A DNA stretch of 64,000 nucleotides, from the NCBI GenBank assembly GCA_018222585.1, contig JAAFAB010000003.1, positions 499,781 through 563,780 on the forward strand, in the 5' to 3' direction. This document shows, one piece after another, positions 53,106 through 61,074 of the stretch. Made by a program: the position numbers and the translations under genes. The number at the start of each line of letters is the position of its first letter. Within the stretch, counting starts at the first letter, position 1. The notes beneath the pieces were generated by a model, which did no database searches, was not told the origin of the DNA, and worked only from the letters and a program-made list of their open reading frames with translations. The stretch is from Paracoccaceae bacterium (GTDB lineage: Bacteria; Pseudomonadota; Alphaproteobacteria; Rhodobacterales; Rhodobacteraceae).

Positions 53106-54278
53106 ATGCAGGAGGTCTACATCACCGGGGCGGCACGCACCGCCATGGGCGGGTTCCAGGGCGCCTTGTCGCCGCTCTCCGCGCCACAGCTCGGCGGCGC
53201 CGCGATCCGGGCCGCCCTGGCTGGGGCAGGGCTGGACACGGTCGACGAACTGCTGTTGGGCTGCGTCCTGCCCGCCGGCCAGGGCCAGGCGCCGGCCCGG
53301 CAGGCGGGATTCGCCGGTGGCCTGGGGGAAGAGGTCCCCGCCACGACGCTCAACAAGATGTGCGGCTCCGGCATGAAGGCGGTGATGATGGGCTTCGACC
53401 AGATCGCCCTCGGCCATGCGGCGACCATGGTCACCGGGGGGATGGAAAGCATGTCCAACGCCCCCTACCTGCTGCCGGCCATGCGTGGCGGGGCGCGTCT
53501 CGGCCATGGGCAGACCATCGACCACATGTTCCTCGACGGGCTGGAGGATGCCTATGACAAGGGCCGCCTGATGGGCACCTTCGCCGAGGACTGCGCCGAG
53601 GCCTTCCAGTTCACCCGGCAAGCCCAGGACGACTACGCGCTGGCCTCGCTGGATCGCGCGCTGACGGCGCAGAAATCCGGCGCCTTCACCGCCGAGATCG
53701 CCCCGGTCGAGGTCACCACCCGCAAGGGCAGCACGGAGGTGGCACAGGATGAGCAACCCCTAACCGCCCGTCCCGAGAAGATACCGACCCTGAAACCCGC
53801 CTTCCGCGCGGGCGGCACGGTGACGGCGGCCAATGCCTCTTCGATCTCGGACGGGGCGGCGGCGCTGGTGCTGGCCGGGCGCGCCGCCACCCGCGCCCGG
53901 GGCCTGACCGTGCGCGCGCGCATCGCAGGCCATGCCAGCCACGCCCAGGCGCCGAAGGATTTCCCGACCGCCCCCGTTCCCGCCGCCCGCAAGCTGCTGA
54001 AGAAGCTCGGCTGGAAGATCGGGGACGTCGACCTCTGGGAGGTCAACGAGGCCTTCGCCGTGGTCCCCATGGCCTTCATGGCCGAGATGGGCATTCCCCA
54101 CGACCGGGTGAACGTGAACGGCGGCGCCTGTGCGCTCGGCCATCCCATCGGCGCCTCGGGGGCGCGGATCCTCGTCACCCTGTTGCACGCGATGGAGCAG
54201 CGCGGTGCAAAGCGCGGCATCGCAGCCATCTGCATCGGCGGCGGCGAGGGTACGGCGGTCGCCATCGAGCGCCCCTGA
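53106..54278 (+). CDS. Acetyl-CoA acetyltransferase family thiolase
   Basis: 390 residues. Acyl-acceptor Cys86 in NKMCGSGMKA, NEAFAVVPMAF with the catalytic His/Asn region, and GGACALGHPIGASGARI with the second Cys-His. Condenses or cleaves acetoacetyl-CoA-type substrates. Role could be PHB synthesis or acyl catabolism; no phaB or phaC alongside. Ribosome site AGGGAGG. Confidence 0.95.
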   Translation: MQEVYITGAARTAMGGFQGALSPLSAPQLGGAAIRAALAGAGLDTVDELLLGCVLPAGQGQAPARQAGFAGGLGEEVPATTLNKMCGSGMKAVMMGFDQIALGHAATMVTGGMESMSNAPYLLPAMRGGARLGHGQTIDHMFLDGLEDAYDKGRLMGTFAEDCAEAFQFTRQAQDDYALASLDRALTAQKSGAFTAEIAPVEVTTRKGSTEVAQDEQPLTARPEKIPTLKPAFRAGGTVTAANASSISDGAAALVLAGRAATRARGLTVRARIAGHASHAQAPKDFPTAPVPAARKLLKKLGWKIGDVDLWEVNEAFAVVPMAFMAEMGIPHDRVNVNGGACALGHPIGASGARILVTLLHAMEQRGAKRGIAAICIGGGEGTAVAIERP

Positions 54279-54321
54279 TCCGATGCGCGGGGCAGACGAC
54301 GTCGCGCCCCGCCCCCTTTCC

Positions 54322-54395
54322 CCATTCGATGGCCTGAAATACTCTCGGGGGTGAATTGCGGCCCCGGGCCGCAAGAGGGGGCTGACAGCCCCCTC
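54322..54395 (-). repeat. Dispersed repeat, locus I: full module, reverse orientation
   Basis: Core 54322-54355 (second tail type, CCATTCGATGGCC...), then TTGCGGCC/GGCCGCAA hairpin at 54356-54374 and GAGGGGGCT-GAC-AGCCCCCTC at 54375-54395. Between the tandem thiolase and msrC genes, just upstream of msrC. Confidence 0.85.
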
Positions 54396-54420
54396 TCCCC
54401 CCCTCACCGAAAGACCCGAC

Positions 54421-54870
54421 ATGCCCGATTACGCCTCCCTCGCCGCCACCATCCGCTCCCTCACCGAGGGCGAAACCGACGAGGTCGCCCTGATGGCGAC
54501 CCTGGCCTGCGAGATCCACCACAGTGACGACCGTTTCGACTGGACCGGCTTCTACCGGGTGACCGAGCCGGGCCTGCTGAAGATCGGCCCCTACCAGGGC
54601 GGGCACGGCTGCCTGCAAATCCCCTTCTCGCGCGGGGTCTGCGGGGCGGCGGCACGTAGCGGAGAGACCCAGCTGGTCGATGATGTCGACGCCTTCCCCG
54701 GTCATATCGCCTGCGCCTCCTCGACCCGTTCCGAGATCGTGATCCCTGTGCGCAACCGTGCCGGAGCGGTGATCGCCGTGCTGGATATCGACAGCGACCA
54801 GCCCGCCGCCTTCACCGAAGAGGATGACAGGGCGCTGACCGCGATCCTGGCCGAGGTCTTCGCCGGCTAG
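54421..54870 (+). CDS. msrC: Free methionine-(R)-sulfoxide reductase (GAF domain)
   Basis: 149 residues. Three cysteines at 64, 74 and 98 have the same spacing (10 and 24) as the catalytic set of E. coli fRMsr (84, 94, 118). DWTGFYRV, IPFSRGVCGAAARSGETQLVDDV and SEIVIPV are family blocks. Repairs free methionine sulfoxide using thioredoxin. The core of repeat I ends 25 bp before the start. Confidence 0.95.
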   Translation: MPDYASLAATIRSLTEGETDEVALMATLACEIHHSDDRFDWTGFYRVTEPGLLKIGPYQGGHGCLQIPFSRGVCGAAARSGETQLVDDVDAFPGHIACASSTRSEIVIPVRNRAGAVIAVLDIDSDQPAAFTEEDDRALTAILAEVFAG

Positions 54871-54915
54871 GTCTCGGCTCTCGACCGGCGCGCCATATCA
54901 GGCTATCTGCCGCCC

Positions 54916-55599
54916 ATGAGCGATACCCCCCAGCACCCGCCCTCGACCCTGCCGCCAGATGACTACCGGCCGCCCGACGTGCCGCTGCAGGTGATCCACG
55001 AGGACCACGAGGTCCTGATCGTCGACAAGCCCTCGGGGCTCCTGTCGGTGCCGGGACGCGGCGAACACCTGGCCGATTGCCTGCTCTCGCGGGTTCAGGC
55101 GGCCTTCCCGATGGCGCTGCTGGTGCATCGTCTCGACCGGGACACCTCGGGCGTGATGGTCTTCGCCATGACGCCGCACGCGCAGCGTCACCTTGGCCTG
55201 CAGTTCGAGCACCGCCGGGTGAAGAAGACCTACGTGGCGCGGGTCGCGGGCAAGCTGGAGCCGAAGACCGGCACCGTCGACCTGCCGCTGATCGTCGACT
55301 GGCCGAACCGTCCGAAACAGATGGTGGACCATGAGAACGGCAAGCCCGCCGTCACCGACTGGAAGGTGCAGCGGTATGGTGACGAAGAGACCCGAGTGCG
55401 GCTCTTTCCCCAGACCGGGCGCTCGCACCAGCTGCGGGTGCACATGCAGGCGCTAGGGCACCCGATCCTGGGCGATCCCTTCTACGCCGAAGGCGCGGCG
55501 CGCGATCACCCCCGCCTGATGCTGCACGCGGAAGAGCTGCGGCTGCTGCATCCCGATGGTGGCCAGGGCAAGAAGTTCCGCGCCAAGGCGCCGTTCTGA
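54916..55599 (+). CDS. RluA-family pseudouridine synthase
   Basis: 227 residues. Catalytic Asp74 in HRLDRDTSGVMVFA; the N-terminal VLIVDKPSGLLSVPGRG and C-terminal RLFPQTGRSHQLRVHMQALGHPILGDPFY motifs complete the fold. No S4 domain, so close to RluA/TruC size. Target rRNA or tRNA position unknown. Starts 45 bp after msrC, perhaps cotranscribed. Confidence 0.93.
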   Translation: MSDTPQHPPSTLPPDDYRPPDVPLQVIHEDHEVLIVDKPSGLLSVPGRGEHLADCLLSRVQAAFPMALLVHRLDRDTSGVMVFAMTPHAQRHLGLQFEHRRVKKTYVARVAGKLEPKTGTVDLPLIVDWPNRPKQMVDHENGKPAVTDWKVQRYGDEETRVRLFPQTGRSHQLRVHMQALGHPILGDPFYAEGAARDHPRLMLHAEELRLLHPDGGQGKKFRAKAPF

Positions 55600-55617
55600 G
55601 CCCGTTTCCGGGACGGG

Positions 55618-56643
55618 TTACCTCTTGAGGATGCGGTCGGTCAGGTTCTGCCGCCCGGCCATCAGCGCGTCGATCTCGGGCGCCAGGGCGGGCTCGCGCT
55701 GGCGGATGGCCTCGATCTCGTCCAGCCGGTTGGCGGCGATCAGGGCCAGCAGATCGAGGCGCAGGGCGCCCTCCGCGTCGCGGGGCAGGGCGGCGCAGGG
55801 CTGCACCTTCTCCGAGAGCTGTTCGGGCAGCAGCGCCCGCAGCTCGGCGGGGCTCAGAGCCGTCTCGGCGAAGGTGTAAAGCCCGGTGCCCCGCCCGGGC
55901 ACGGCATAGGTCGTGACGAAATGGGCCGAGACCGGCGCACCGGCCAGCGCCTCGGCGATCTTCGGACCATTGCGCTCGATCCGGTCCTCGGTGCCCTCGC
56001 CATCGGACCAGTCCAGCAGGCGGCGGGTGACGAAGTTGTAAAGCCGCTTGCCGGTGGCCATCCAGATCCGCGTCGGCAGGGCCTTGCGGGCCAGCATGGC
56101 GCGCTCGGCGGGGGTCAGAAGCTCCGGCGCATAGGCGCGCTTCTGCTTCAGCAGGTGGCGCAGGTCCTCGCGCGCCATGGTGCGGAACAGCGGACCGCGG
56201 AAGCGATGCACCGAGGCCAGCTGGAAGTCGATCACCGCCGCCCCGCCATCGGGGCGCATCAGCCAGTTCTGCGGCTTGGCGATGTCGTTGTGAGTGACGC
56301 CCCGGCGGCGCATCTCGCGCAGCAGCCGCCTGGCATCGCGGTAGAAGAAGGCTTCCGAGGGCCGGGCCAGCTGCAGCGGCGTGCCCTCGGACCAGACCCG
56401 GATCAACCCACGCCGATCGGCGCGCAGCAGCTCGGGGCAACCCTCGATGCCCTGCACGGCGGCAAGGCCCCGGGTCTCGCGCCGGGCCAGCATCCGGGCA
56501 ATTGGACGTGACCACAGCGGCAGCCGGTCGAGACGGCGGAAGGCCAGCCGACGCCCGGGCGCATCGGCGAAATGCCCCGAAAGAGTCTCGGAGAAGGGAT
56601 CGCGCTTCAGCACGGTGGTCTCGATGAAGTCTGGATCGGTCAT
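55618..56643 (-). CDS. Protein-kinase-like protein (RIO/Kdo-kinase-like fold)
   Basis: 341 residues. A reduced kinase core: catalytic-loop GVTHNDIAKPQNW (His118-Asn119-Asp120 with Asn126) and metal-loop VIDFQLAS (Asp139). The Gly-rich loop is not recognisable. A ~170-residue C-terminal extension follows. Could phosphorylate a lipid, sugar or protein; families with HND rather than HRD include Kdo kinase and RIO kinases. Start 56643 follows GGCGGTGAC. Convergent with the pseudouridine synthase gene. Confidence 0.8.
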   Translation of the reverse strand: MTDPDFIETTVLKRDPFSETLSGHFADAPGRRLAFRRLDRLPLWSRPIARMLARRETRGLAAVQGIEGCPELLRADRRGLIRVWSEGTPLQLARPSEAFFYRDARRLLREMRRRGVTHNDIAKPQNWLMRPDGGAAVIDFQLASVHRFRGPLFRTMAREDLRHLLKQKRAYAPELLTPAERAMLARKALPTRIWMATGKRLYNFVTRRLLDWSDGEGTEDRIERNGPKIAEALAGAPVSAHFVTTYAVPGRGTGLYTFAETALSPAELRALLPEQLSEKVQPCAALPRDAEGALRLDLLALIAANRLDEIEAIRQREPALAPEIDALMAGRQNLTDRILKR

Positions 56644-56753
56644 GTCACCGCCGGGCTCGGCTGCAGTTCGGGCGTGCAGGCATCTACCAGTCTGCGACAG
56701 CTGCTGGCAAGCGCGGCAGCCTTTCCGCCGGGGCGCCAGCAAAGGAGACCCGC

Positions 56754-57147
56754 ATGGCCGAGGTGATTCACTCCATGATCCGCGTGCTGGACGAGGCCCC
56801 GCCCTGTCCTTCTGGGAAACCGCCTTCGGCCTGACAGTCGCCGAGCGGCTGGACTTCGAGAGCTTCAGCCTGATCGACCTGAGCAACGTCGAAACAGGTT
56901 TCAAGCTGGAGCTGACGGTGAACAGGGGGCAGTCCGAGCCCTACGGCCTCGGCAACGACTAGGGCCACTTGGCGGTCGCGGTCGCCGATCTCGAGACCGA
57001 GCATGCCCGTCTGCAGGCCGCAGGCCTGGCCCCGCGCACGATCATCCAATTCGTCCCGAGGGGTGCTTTGCGGCGACGTTCTTCTTCATCACCGATCCCG
57101 ACGGTTCCGAGATCGAGGTGATCCAGCGCGGCGGACGCTACCTCTGA
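56754..57147 (+). pseudogene. VOC-family glyoxalase/lactoylglutathione lyase, broken
   Basis: Starts well (AAAGGAG, then MAEVIHSMIRVLDEA) but the frame is lost near 56790; the +1 frame continues ALSFWETAFGLTVAERLDFESFSLIDLSNVETGF to a TAG at 56960-56962 in the middle of GND-x-GHLAVAV; the same frame resumes as GHLAVAVADLETEHARLQAAGL and shifts again near 57060 to FAATFFFITDPDGSEIEVIQRGGRYL before TGA at 57145. Joined, it is a normal ~130-residue lactoylglutathione lyase-like protein. Two frameshifts plus one stop indicate decay rather than a single error. Confidence 0.88.
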
Positions 57148-57158
57148 CGCGGCGAGAG

Positions 57159-57176
57159 GTGGGTTGTCACCCACCC
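57159..57176. repeat. Hairpin GGTGGGT/ACCCACC followed by CTACG
   Basis: Perfect 7-bp stem with a 4-nt loop just after the glyoxalase pseudogene. Similar in kind to the GGTGGAT/ATCCACC hairpin at 39566-39582. Confidence 0.5.
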
Positions 57177-57239
57177 TACGCTTGCGACAGGCGACGGCAC
57201 GGCAAGCGAGCGTCGGGCCCGGAGGGCAGGAAGACATTT

Positions 57240-57422
57240 GAGTATTTTCAGCCTGGTGATGGTGCAGGTCGTGACATCGGGGCGGCCGCCTTCCGAACCG
57301 GGAGCGTGCACGCTCTCAGCTCAGACGTAGGCCGCCCTGCCGGGCATCGTCCCGCATCATCACCAGGCTGAAAGTACTCGCGGGGGGAGGCTCCCGCAGG
57401 GAGGCGGGGGGCGGCAGCCCCC
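57240..57422. repeat. Dispersed repeat, locus H: second palindromic element
   Basis: Left core 57240-57261 and right core 57358-57388; inner 22 nt are inverted copies with one mismatch. The 96-nt spacer has inner arms GGGCGGCC/GGCCGCCC and a perfect central palindrome GAGCGTGCACGCTC. Right-hand hairpins CTCCC/GGGAG (57391-57403) and GGGGGC/GCCCCC (57407-57422) follow; the left ones are missing. Between the pseudogene and the convergent aldehyde dehydrogenase gene. Confidence 0.87.
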
Positions 57423-57432
57423 TTCCCCGGTT

Positions 57433-58875
57433 TCAGGCGTCGGCGGTCCAGCCGGAGACGGCCTTGACCTCGAGGAAATCCTCAAGCCCCCAGACGCCCC
57501 CCTCGCGGCCATTGCCCGAGGCCTTCATGCCGCCGAAGGGCGACCCTGCGCCGCGCGGCTGGCCGTTCATCTCGACCATGCCCGAGCGCAGTTGCCGCGC
57601 CAGGCGGTTGGCGCGGGCGCCGTCGCTGGTCTGGACGTAGTTGGTCAGCCCGTAGGGGGTGTCGTTGGCGATCTGAATGGCCTCTTCCTCGGTGTCGAAG
57701 GGCATGATCGTCAGGACCGGGCCGAAGATTTCCTCGCGGGCGATGGTCATCTGGTTGTTGGCATCGGCGAAGACGGTGGGGCGGACGAAGAAGCCGCGAT
57801 TCAGCCCCTCGGGGCGGCCCGGGCCGCCGGCGACGAGGCGGGCGCCTTCCTTCATGCCGGTCTCGATCAGGTTCTGGATCTTGTCGAACTGGCTGGCGTT
57901 GACCACCGGGCCGATATGGCGACCAGGTTCGGAGGCCGGGCCGACCGTGATGCCATTGGCCACGGCGGCGGCCTCTTCCACGGCAGCGTCGTAGCGTTCG
58001 CGCTGGACCAGCATCCGCGAGGGCGCGTTGCAGCTCTGCCCCGAGTTGTTCATCATGTGCAGCACGCCGCGCTTCACCGCCTTGTCGTCAGCATCGGCGA
58101 AGATCACGTTGGCACCCTTGCCGCCCAGTTCCAGGTGCACCTTCTTCAGCGTCGCCGCCGCGTTCTGCGAAATGGCGACACCGGCGCGGGTCGAGCCGGT
58201 GAAGGAGACCATGTCGACCTCGGGGTGGCCCGAGAGCGCCGAGCCGACGCCCGCGCCATCGCCGTTGACCAGGTTGAAGACGCCGGCGGGGATGCCGGCC
58301 TCGTCCATCATCTCGGCGAAGAGCAGGGCGTTGAGCGGGCTTTCCTCGGAGGGTTTCAGCACCATGGTGCAGCCGGCGATCAGCGCCGCGATGACCTTCA
58401 GCGTGACCTGGTTCATCGGCCAGTTCCAGGGGGTGATCAGCGCGCAGACGCCGACCGCCTCGTAGATGATGCGGTCATTGGGCGCGTGATCGCCCAGCGG
58501 ACGGACGAACTGGAACTCCTTCGCGGCGGCGAGGAAGTTCTTGGTATGCGAATAGCCGGCCCCCCATTGCGAGGCACTGGCCATGTCGATCGGCGCGCCC
58601 ATCTCCATCGAGATCGCCTGCGCCATCTCGTCCTTGCGGCGCTCGTAGATCGCGAGGAACTTCTCGACTAGGGCGATGCGTTCGGCCGGGTCGGTGGCCA
58701 TCCAGGCGGGGAAGGCGGCGCGGGCGGCGGCGACGGCGCGGTCGGCATCCTCGGCGCTGCCCAGCGAGATCACCGCGCAGGGCTCTTCGGTGGAGGGGTC
58801 GATCACCTGGTGGTCGCGGGCCGTGGCGGGGGCGACCCACTGGCCATTGATGTAGAAATCGCGTTTCTCGATCAT
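57433..58875 (-). CDS. NAD(P)+-dependent aldehyde dehydrogenase
   Basis: 480 residues. Catalytic Cys in NNSGQSCNAPSRMLV, general base Glu in LELGGKGAN, NAD region TGSTRAGVAISQNA, and ITPWNWPMNQVTLKV. Oxidises an aldehyde to the acid; substrate not predictable. Ends adjacent to repeat H. The start follows GGAGAG. Confidence 0.95.
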   Translation of the reverse strand: MIEKRDFYINGQWVAPATARDHQVIDPSTEEPCAVISLGSAEDADRAVAAARAAFPAWMATDPAERIALVEKFLAIYERRKDEMAQAISMEMGAPIDMASASQWGAGYSHTKNFLAAAKEFQFVRPLGDHAPNDRIIYEAVGVCALITPWNWPMNQVTLKVIAALIAGCTMVLKPSEESPLNALLFAEMMDEAGIPAGVFNLVNGDGAGVGSALSGHPEVDMVSFTGSTRAGVAISQNAAATLKKVHLELGGKGANVIFADADDKAVKRGVLHMMNNSGQSCNAPSRMLVQRERYDAAVEEAAAVANGITVGPASEPGRHIGPVVNASQFDKIQNLIETGMKEGARLVAGGPGRPEGLNRGFFVRPTVFADANNQMTIAREEIFGPVLTIMPFDTEEEAIQIANDTPYGLTNYVQTSDGARANRLARQLRSGMVEMNGQPRGAGSPFGGMKASGNGREGGVWGLEDFLEVKAVSGWTADA

Positions 58876-59118
58876 GAAATCTCTCCGGTCTTCGGGTCCG
58901 AGGGAGGGGCTTTCCGCTCTGCGGACGGGGGTTTCGCATGTCTCGCGGGCACTGTGTCACCCCGGGCTGCGCGCGGCAAGATGCTGTGCGGTCCTCTCCG
59001 TTCCGGCTGCGGGACGCCGCCGCAGGGCGGCCATGCGTCCGAGCGTACGAGACGGGGGTGCAATATGCGCCGGACCATATTACCTATGGCACCAATGCAA
59101 GACTGACAGGAGGACCTC

Positions 59119-59772
59119 ATGTCTCTGCGTATCAATGACACCGTGCCTGATTTCACCGCCCAGACCGACCAGGGCGAGATCTCTTTCCATGACTGGCTTG
59201 GCGACAGCTGGGCCATTCTGTTCAGCCATCCGAAGGACTTCACCCCGGTCTGCACGACCGAGTTCGGCGCCGTGGCGCAGCTGGCCGAGGAATGGGTCAA
59301 GCGCGGCACCAAGGTGATCGGCGTGTCGGTCGACGGCGTGGAAGAGCACAAGGGCTGGAAGGGCGACATCGAGAGCTTTGCCGGCGCCACCGCCAGCTTC
59401 CCGATCATCGCAGACGAGGATCTGAAGGTGGCCAAGCTGTTCGACATGCTGCCCGCCGAGGCCTATCTGCCCGATGGCCGCACCCCGGCCGACAGCGCCA
59501 CCGTGCGCTCGGTCTTCATCATCGGGCCGGACAAGAAGCTGAAGCTGCAGATGACCTACCCGATGACCATCGGCCGCAACTTCGGCGAAGTCCTGCGCGC
59601 CCTGGACGCGCTGCAACTGACCTATGGCGTTCCGCTGGCCGCTCCGGCCAACTGGGAAGTGGGTCAGGATGTCATCGTCGCGACCTCGCTCAACAACGAG
59701 CAGGCCGCCGAGAAATACGGCGAGCTGGACATCAAGCTGCCCTACCTGCGTTTCGTCAAGAGCCCCAGCTGA
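59119..59772 (+). CDS. Peroxiredoxin (1-Cys, Prx6 type)
   Basis: 217 residues. Peroxidatic Cys45 in HPKDFTPVCTTEFGAVAQL; the long C-terminal domain (TYGVPLAAPANWEVGQDVIVATSLNNEQAAEKYGELDIKLPYLRFV) and no C-terminal resolving Cys mark the Prx6 class. Reduces H2O2 and organic peroxides. GGAGG precedes the ATG; a hairpin terminator follows. Confidence 0.96.
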   Translation: MSLRINDTVPDFTAQTDQGEISFHDWLGDSWAILFSHPKDFTPVCTTEFGAVAQLAEEWVKRGTKVIGVSVDGVEEHKGWKGDIESFAGATASFPIIADEDLKVAKLFDMLPAEAYLPDGRTPADSATVRSVFIIGPDKKLKLQMTYPMTIGRNFGEVLRALDALQLTYGVPLAAPANWEVGQDVIVATSLNNEQAAEKYGELDIKLPYLRFVKSPS

Positions 59773-59810
59773 GGCGGACTTGAAACCCGGCTCTGCCGGA
59801 GCCTAATCAG

Positions 59811-59835
59811 GGGGGCGTCCATCGGGCGCCCCTTT
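59811..59835 (+). terminator. Terminator after the peroxiredoxin gene
   Basis: GGGGCG...CGCCCC stem followed by TTTCCC, 38 bp past the stop. The T-tract is short. Confidence 0.6.
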
Positions 59836-59852
59836 CCCATCGGAGCCCGCCC

Positions 59853-60995
59853 ATGCGCTTTCTCAAGCTCGACACCGGAGTGATCGATTCCTTCGACGCC
59901 GCCCTGGGCGGGGAGGGGCTGCGCATCGACACCGGCCCGGGTGCGGCGCTGCGCCGGCTGGCGGGGCACCGGGGTTGGGGCGTGGCCCTCGCGGCCCTTG
60001 CGCGCGCGCTGTCGGCCCCCGGCCCGGAGGCCCGCGCGGCCATCGCGGGCAACCTGGCCCGCAAGCGCATCCGGGTGCCCGCCGTCTTCGGCAATCCGCT
60101 GGTCTCCGGGCTCTATGGCTACGTCAAGCGGGTCGAGGCGGCGCTGCTGCGCCAGACCCTGCTGGCCGAGCTGGCGGCGACGGATCCCGAGGTGGTGGTG
60201 GTCTACAACGGCTCTGTCTACCCGGAGTCGGTTTTGGCCGAGGTCAGCCGGGGCCGCCCCCGGGTCTTCATCGAGGCGGGGTTCTTTCCGCAGACCCTGC
60301 AGATCGACCCGGAGGGGCTGAACGGTGCCAACTCGGTGCCCCGTGATGCCGCCTTCTACCGCGACGAGAGCCGCGATTTCGCTGCCGGCGGCTACCCGGA
60401 TGCGGTCAACAATCGTCCGTCGAAGGCACGCCACGATGCGGTGGCGTTGGAGCCGGGTTTCATCTTCGTGCCCTTCCAGGTGCCCTCGGACATGCAGGTG
60501 ACGCTGCATTCGCCCTGGGTGCGGGACATGGGGGCCTTTCTCGACGTGATCTGCGACCTGGCCGACCGCCTTCCGGGCGAGCGCTTCGTGATCAAGGAAC
60601 ATCCCAGCTTCAAGCTTTCGGTGAAGGGGCGGCGCAGCCATCCACGGGTGACCTTCGCCAATGGCAACGTGACCTCCGAGCTGATCCGCGACGCGCGGGC
60701 GGTGATCACGCTGAATTCCACCGTCGGGATCGAGGCCCTGCTGCTGGAGCGCCCGGTGATCACCCTCGGCGCCGCCTGCTACAATATCGAGGGGCTGGTG
60801 CGGCACGCGCCGAATGCGCAGGCGCTGGAGGCCGCCGTGGCGGCGCGCGACTGGCAGGCCGATCCGCAGCTGGTGCGACAGTTCATCGGCTACCTGTGGA
60901 ACCACTACCTGGTCCATGGCAGCTATGCCGATCTGCCGCAGGATCTGCCGCGGATCCTTTCGGTGCGCGCCGGGCAGCGCCAGCCCATTCTCTGA
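59853..60995 (+). CDS. Capsular polysaccharide biosynthesis/export-type protein
   Basis: 380 residues. The C-terminal half shows FVIKEHPSFKLSVKGRR, VTSELIRDARAVITLNSTVGIEALLLERPVITLGAACYN, the pattern of KpsS/KpsC-like Kdo glycosyltransferases and capsule synthesis proteins. N-terminal VVVVYNGSVYPES and VFIEAGFFPQTLQIDPEGLNG also fit. No other capsule gene is adjacent, so it may be a stand-alone surface glycan enzyme. A strong terminator follows. Confidence 0.85.
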   Translation: MRFLKLDTGVIDSFDAALGGEGLRIDTGPGAALRRLAGHRGWGVALAALARALSAPGPEARAAIAGNLARKRIRVPAVFGNPLVSGLYGYVKRVEAALLRQTLLAELAATDPEVVVVYNGSVYPESVLAEVSRGRPRVFIEAGFFPQTLQIDPEGLNGANSVPRDAAFYRDESRDFAAGGYPDAVNNRPSKARHDAVALEPGFIFVPFQVPSDMQVTLHSPWVRDMGAFLDVICDLADRLPGERFVIKEHPSFKLSVKGRRSHPRVTFANGNVTSELIRDARAVITLNSTVGIEALLLERPVITLGAACYNIEGLVRHAPNAQALEAAVAARDWQADPQLVRQFIGYLWNHYLVHGSYADLPQDLPRILSVRAGQRQPIL

Positions 60996-61016
60996 TCCCA
61001 CCCGCAAGGGCGACGG

Positions 61017-61047
61017 AAAAGGCCCCCGGCAGATGCCGGGGGCCTTT
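61017..61047. terminator. Strong bidirectional terminator
   Basis: GGCCCCCGGCA-GA-TGCCGGGGGCC stem (11 bp) with AAAA before and TTTT after, serving the capsule-type gene (plus) and pnp (minus). Confidence 0.93.
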
Positions 61048-61074
61048 TCTGTTCTATCCCGAAGGAGGCGCCGA

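Noticed and set aside
5884-57422. CRISPR array or phage attachment sites
   Set aside because: The repeats are tens of kb apart, in both orientations, without regular unique spacers, cas genes, integrases or tRNA targets.
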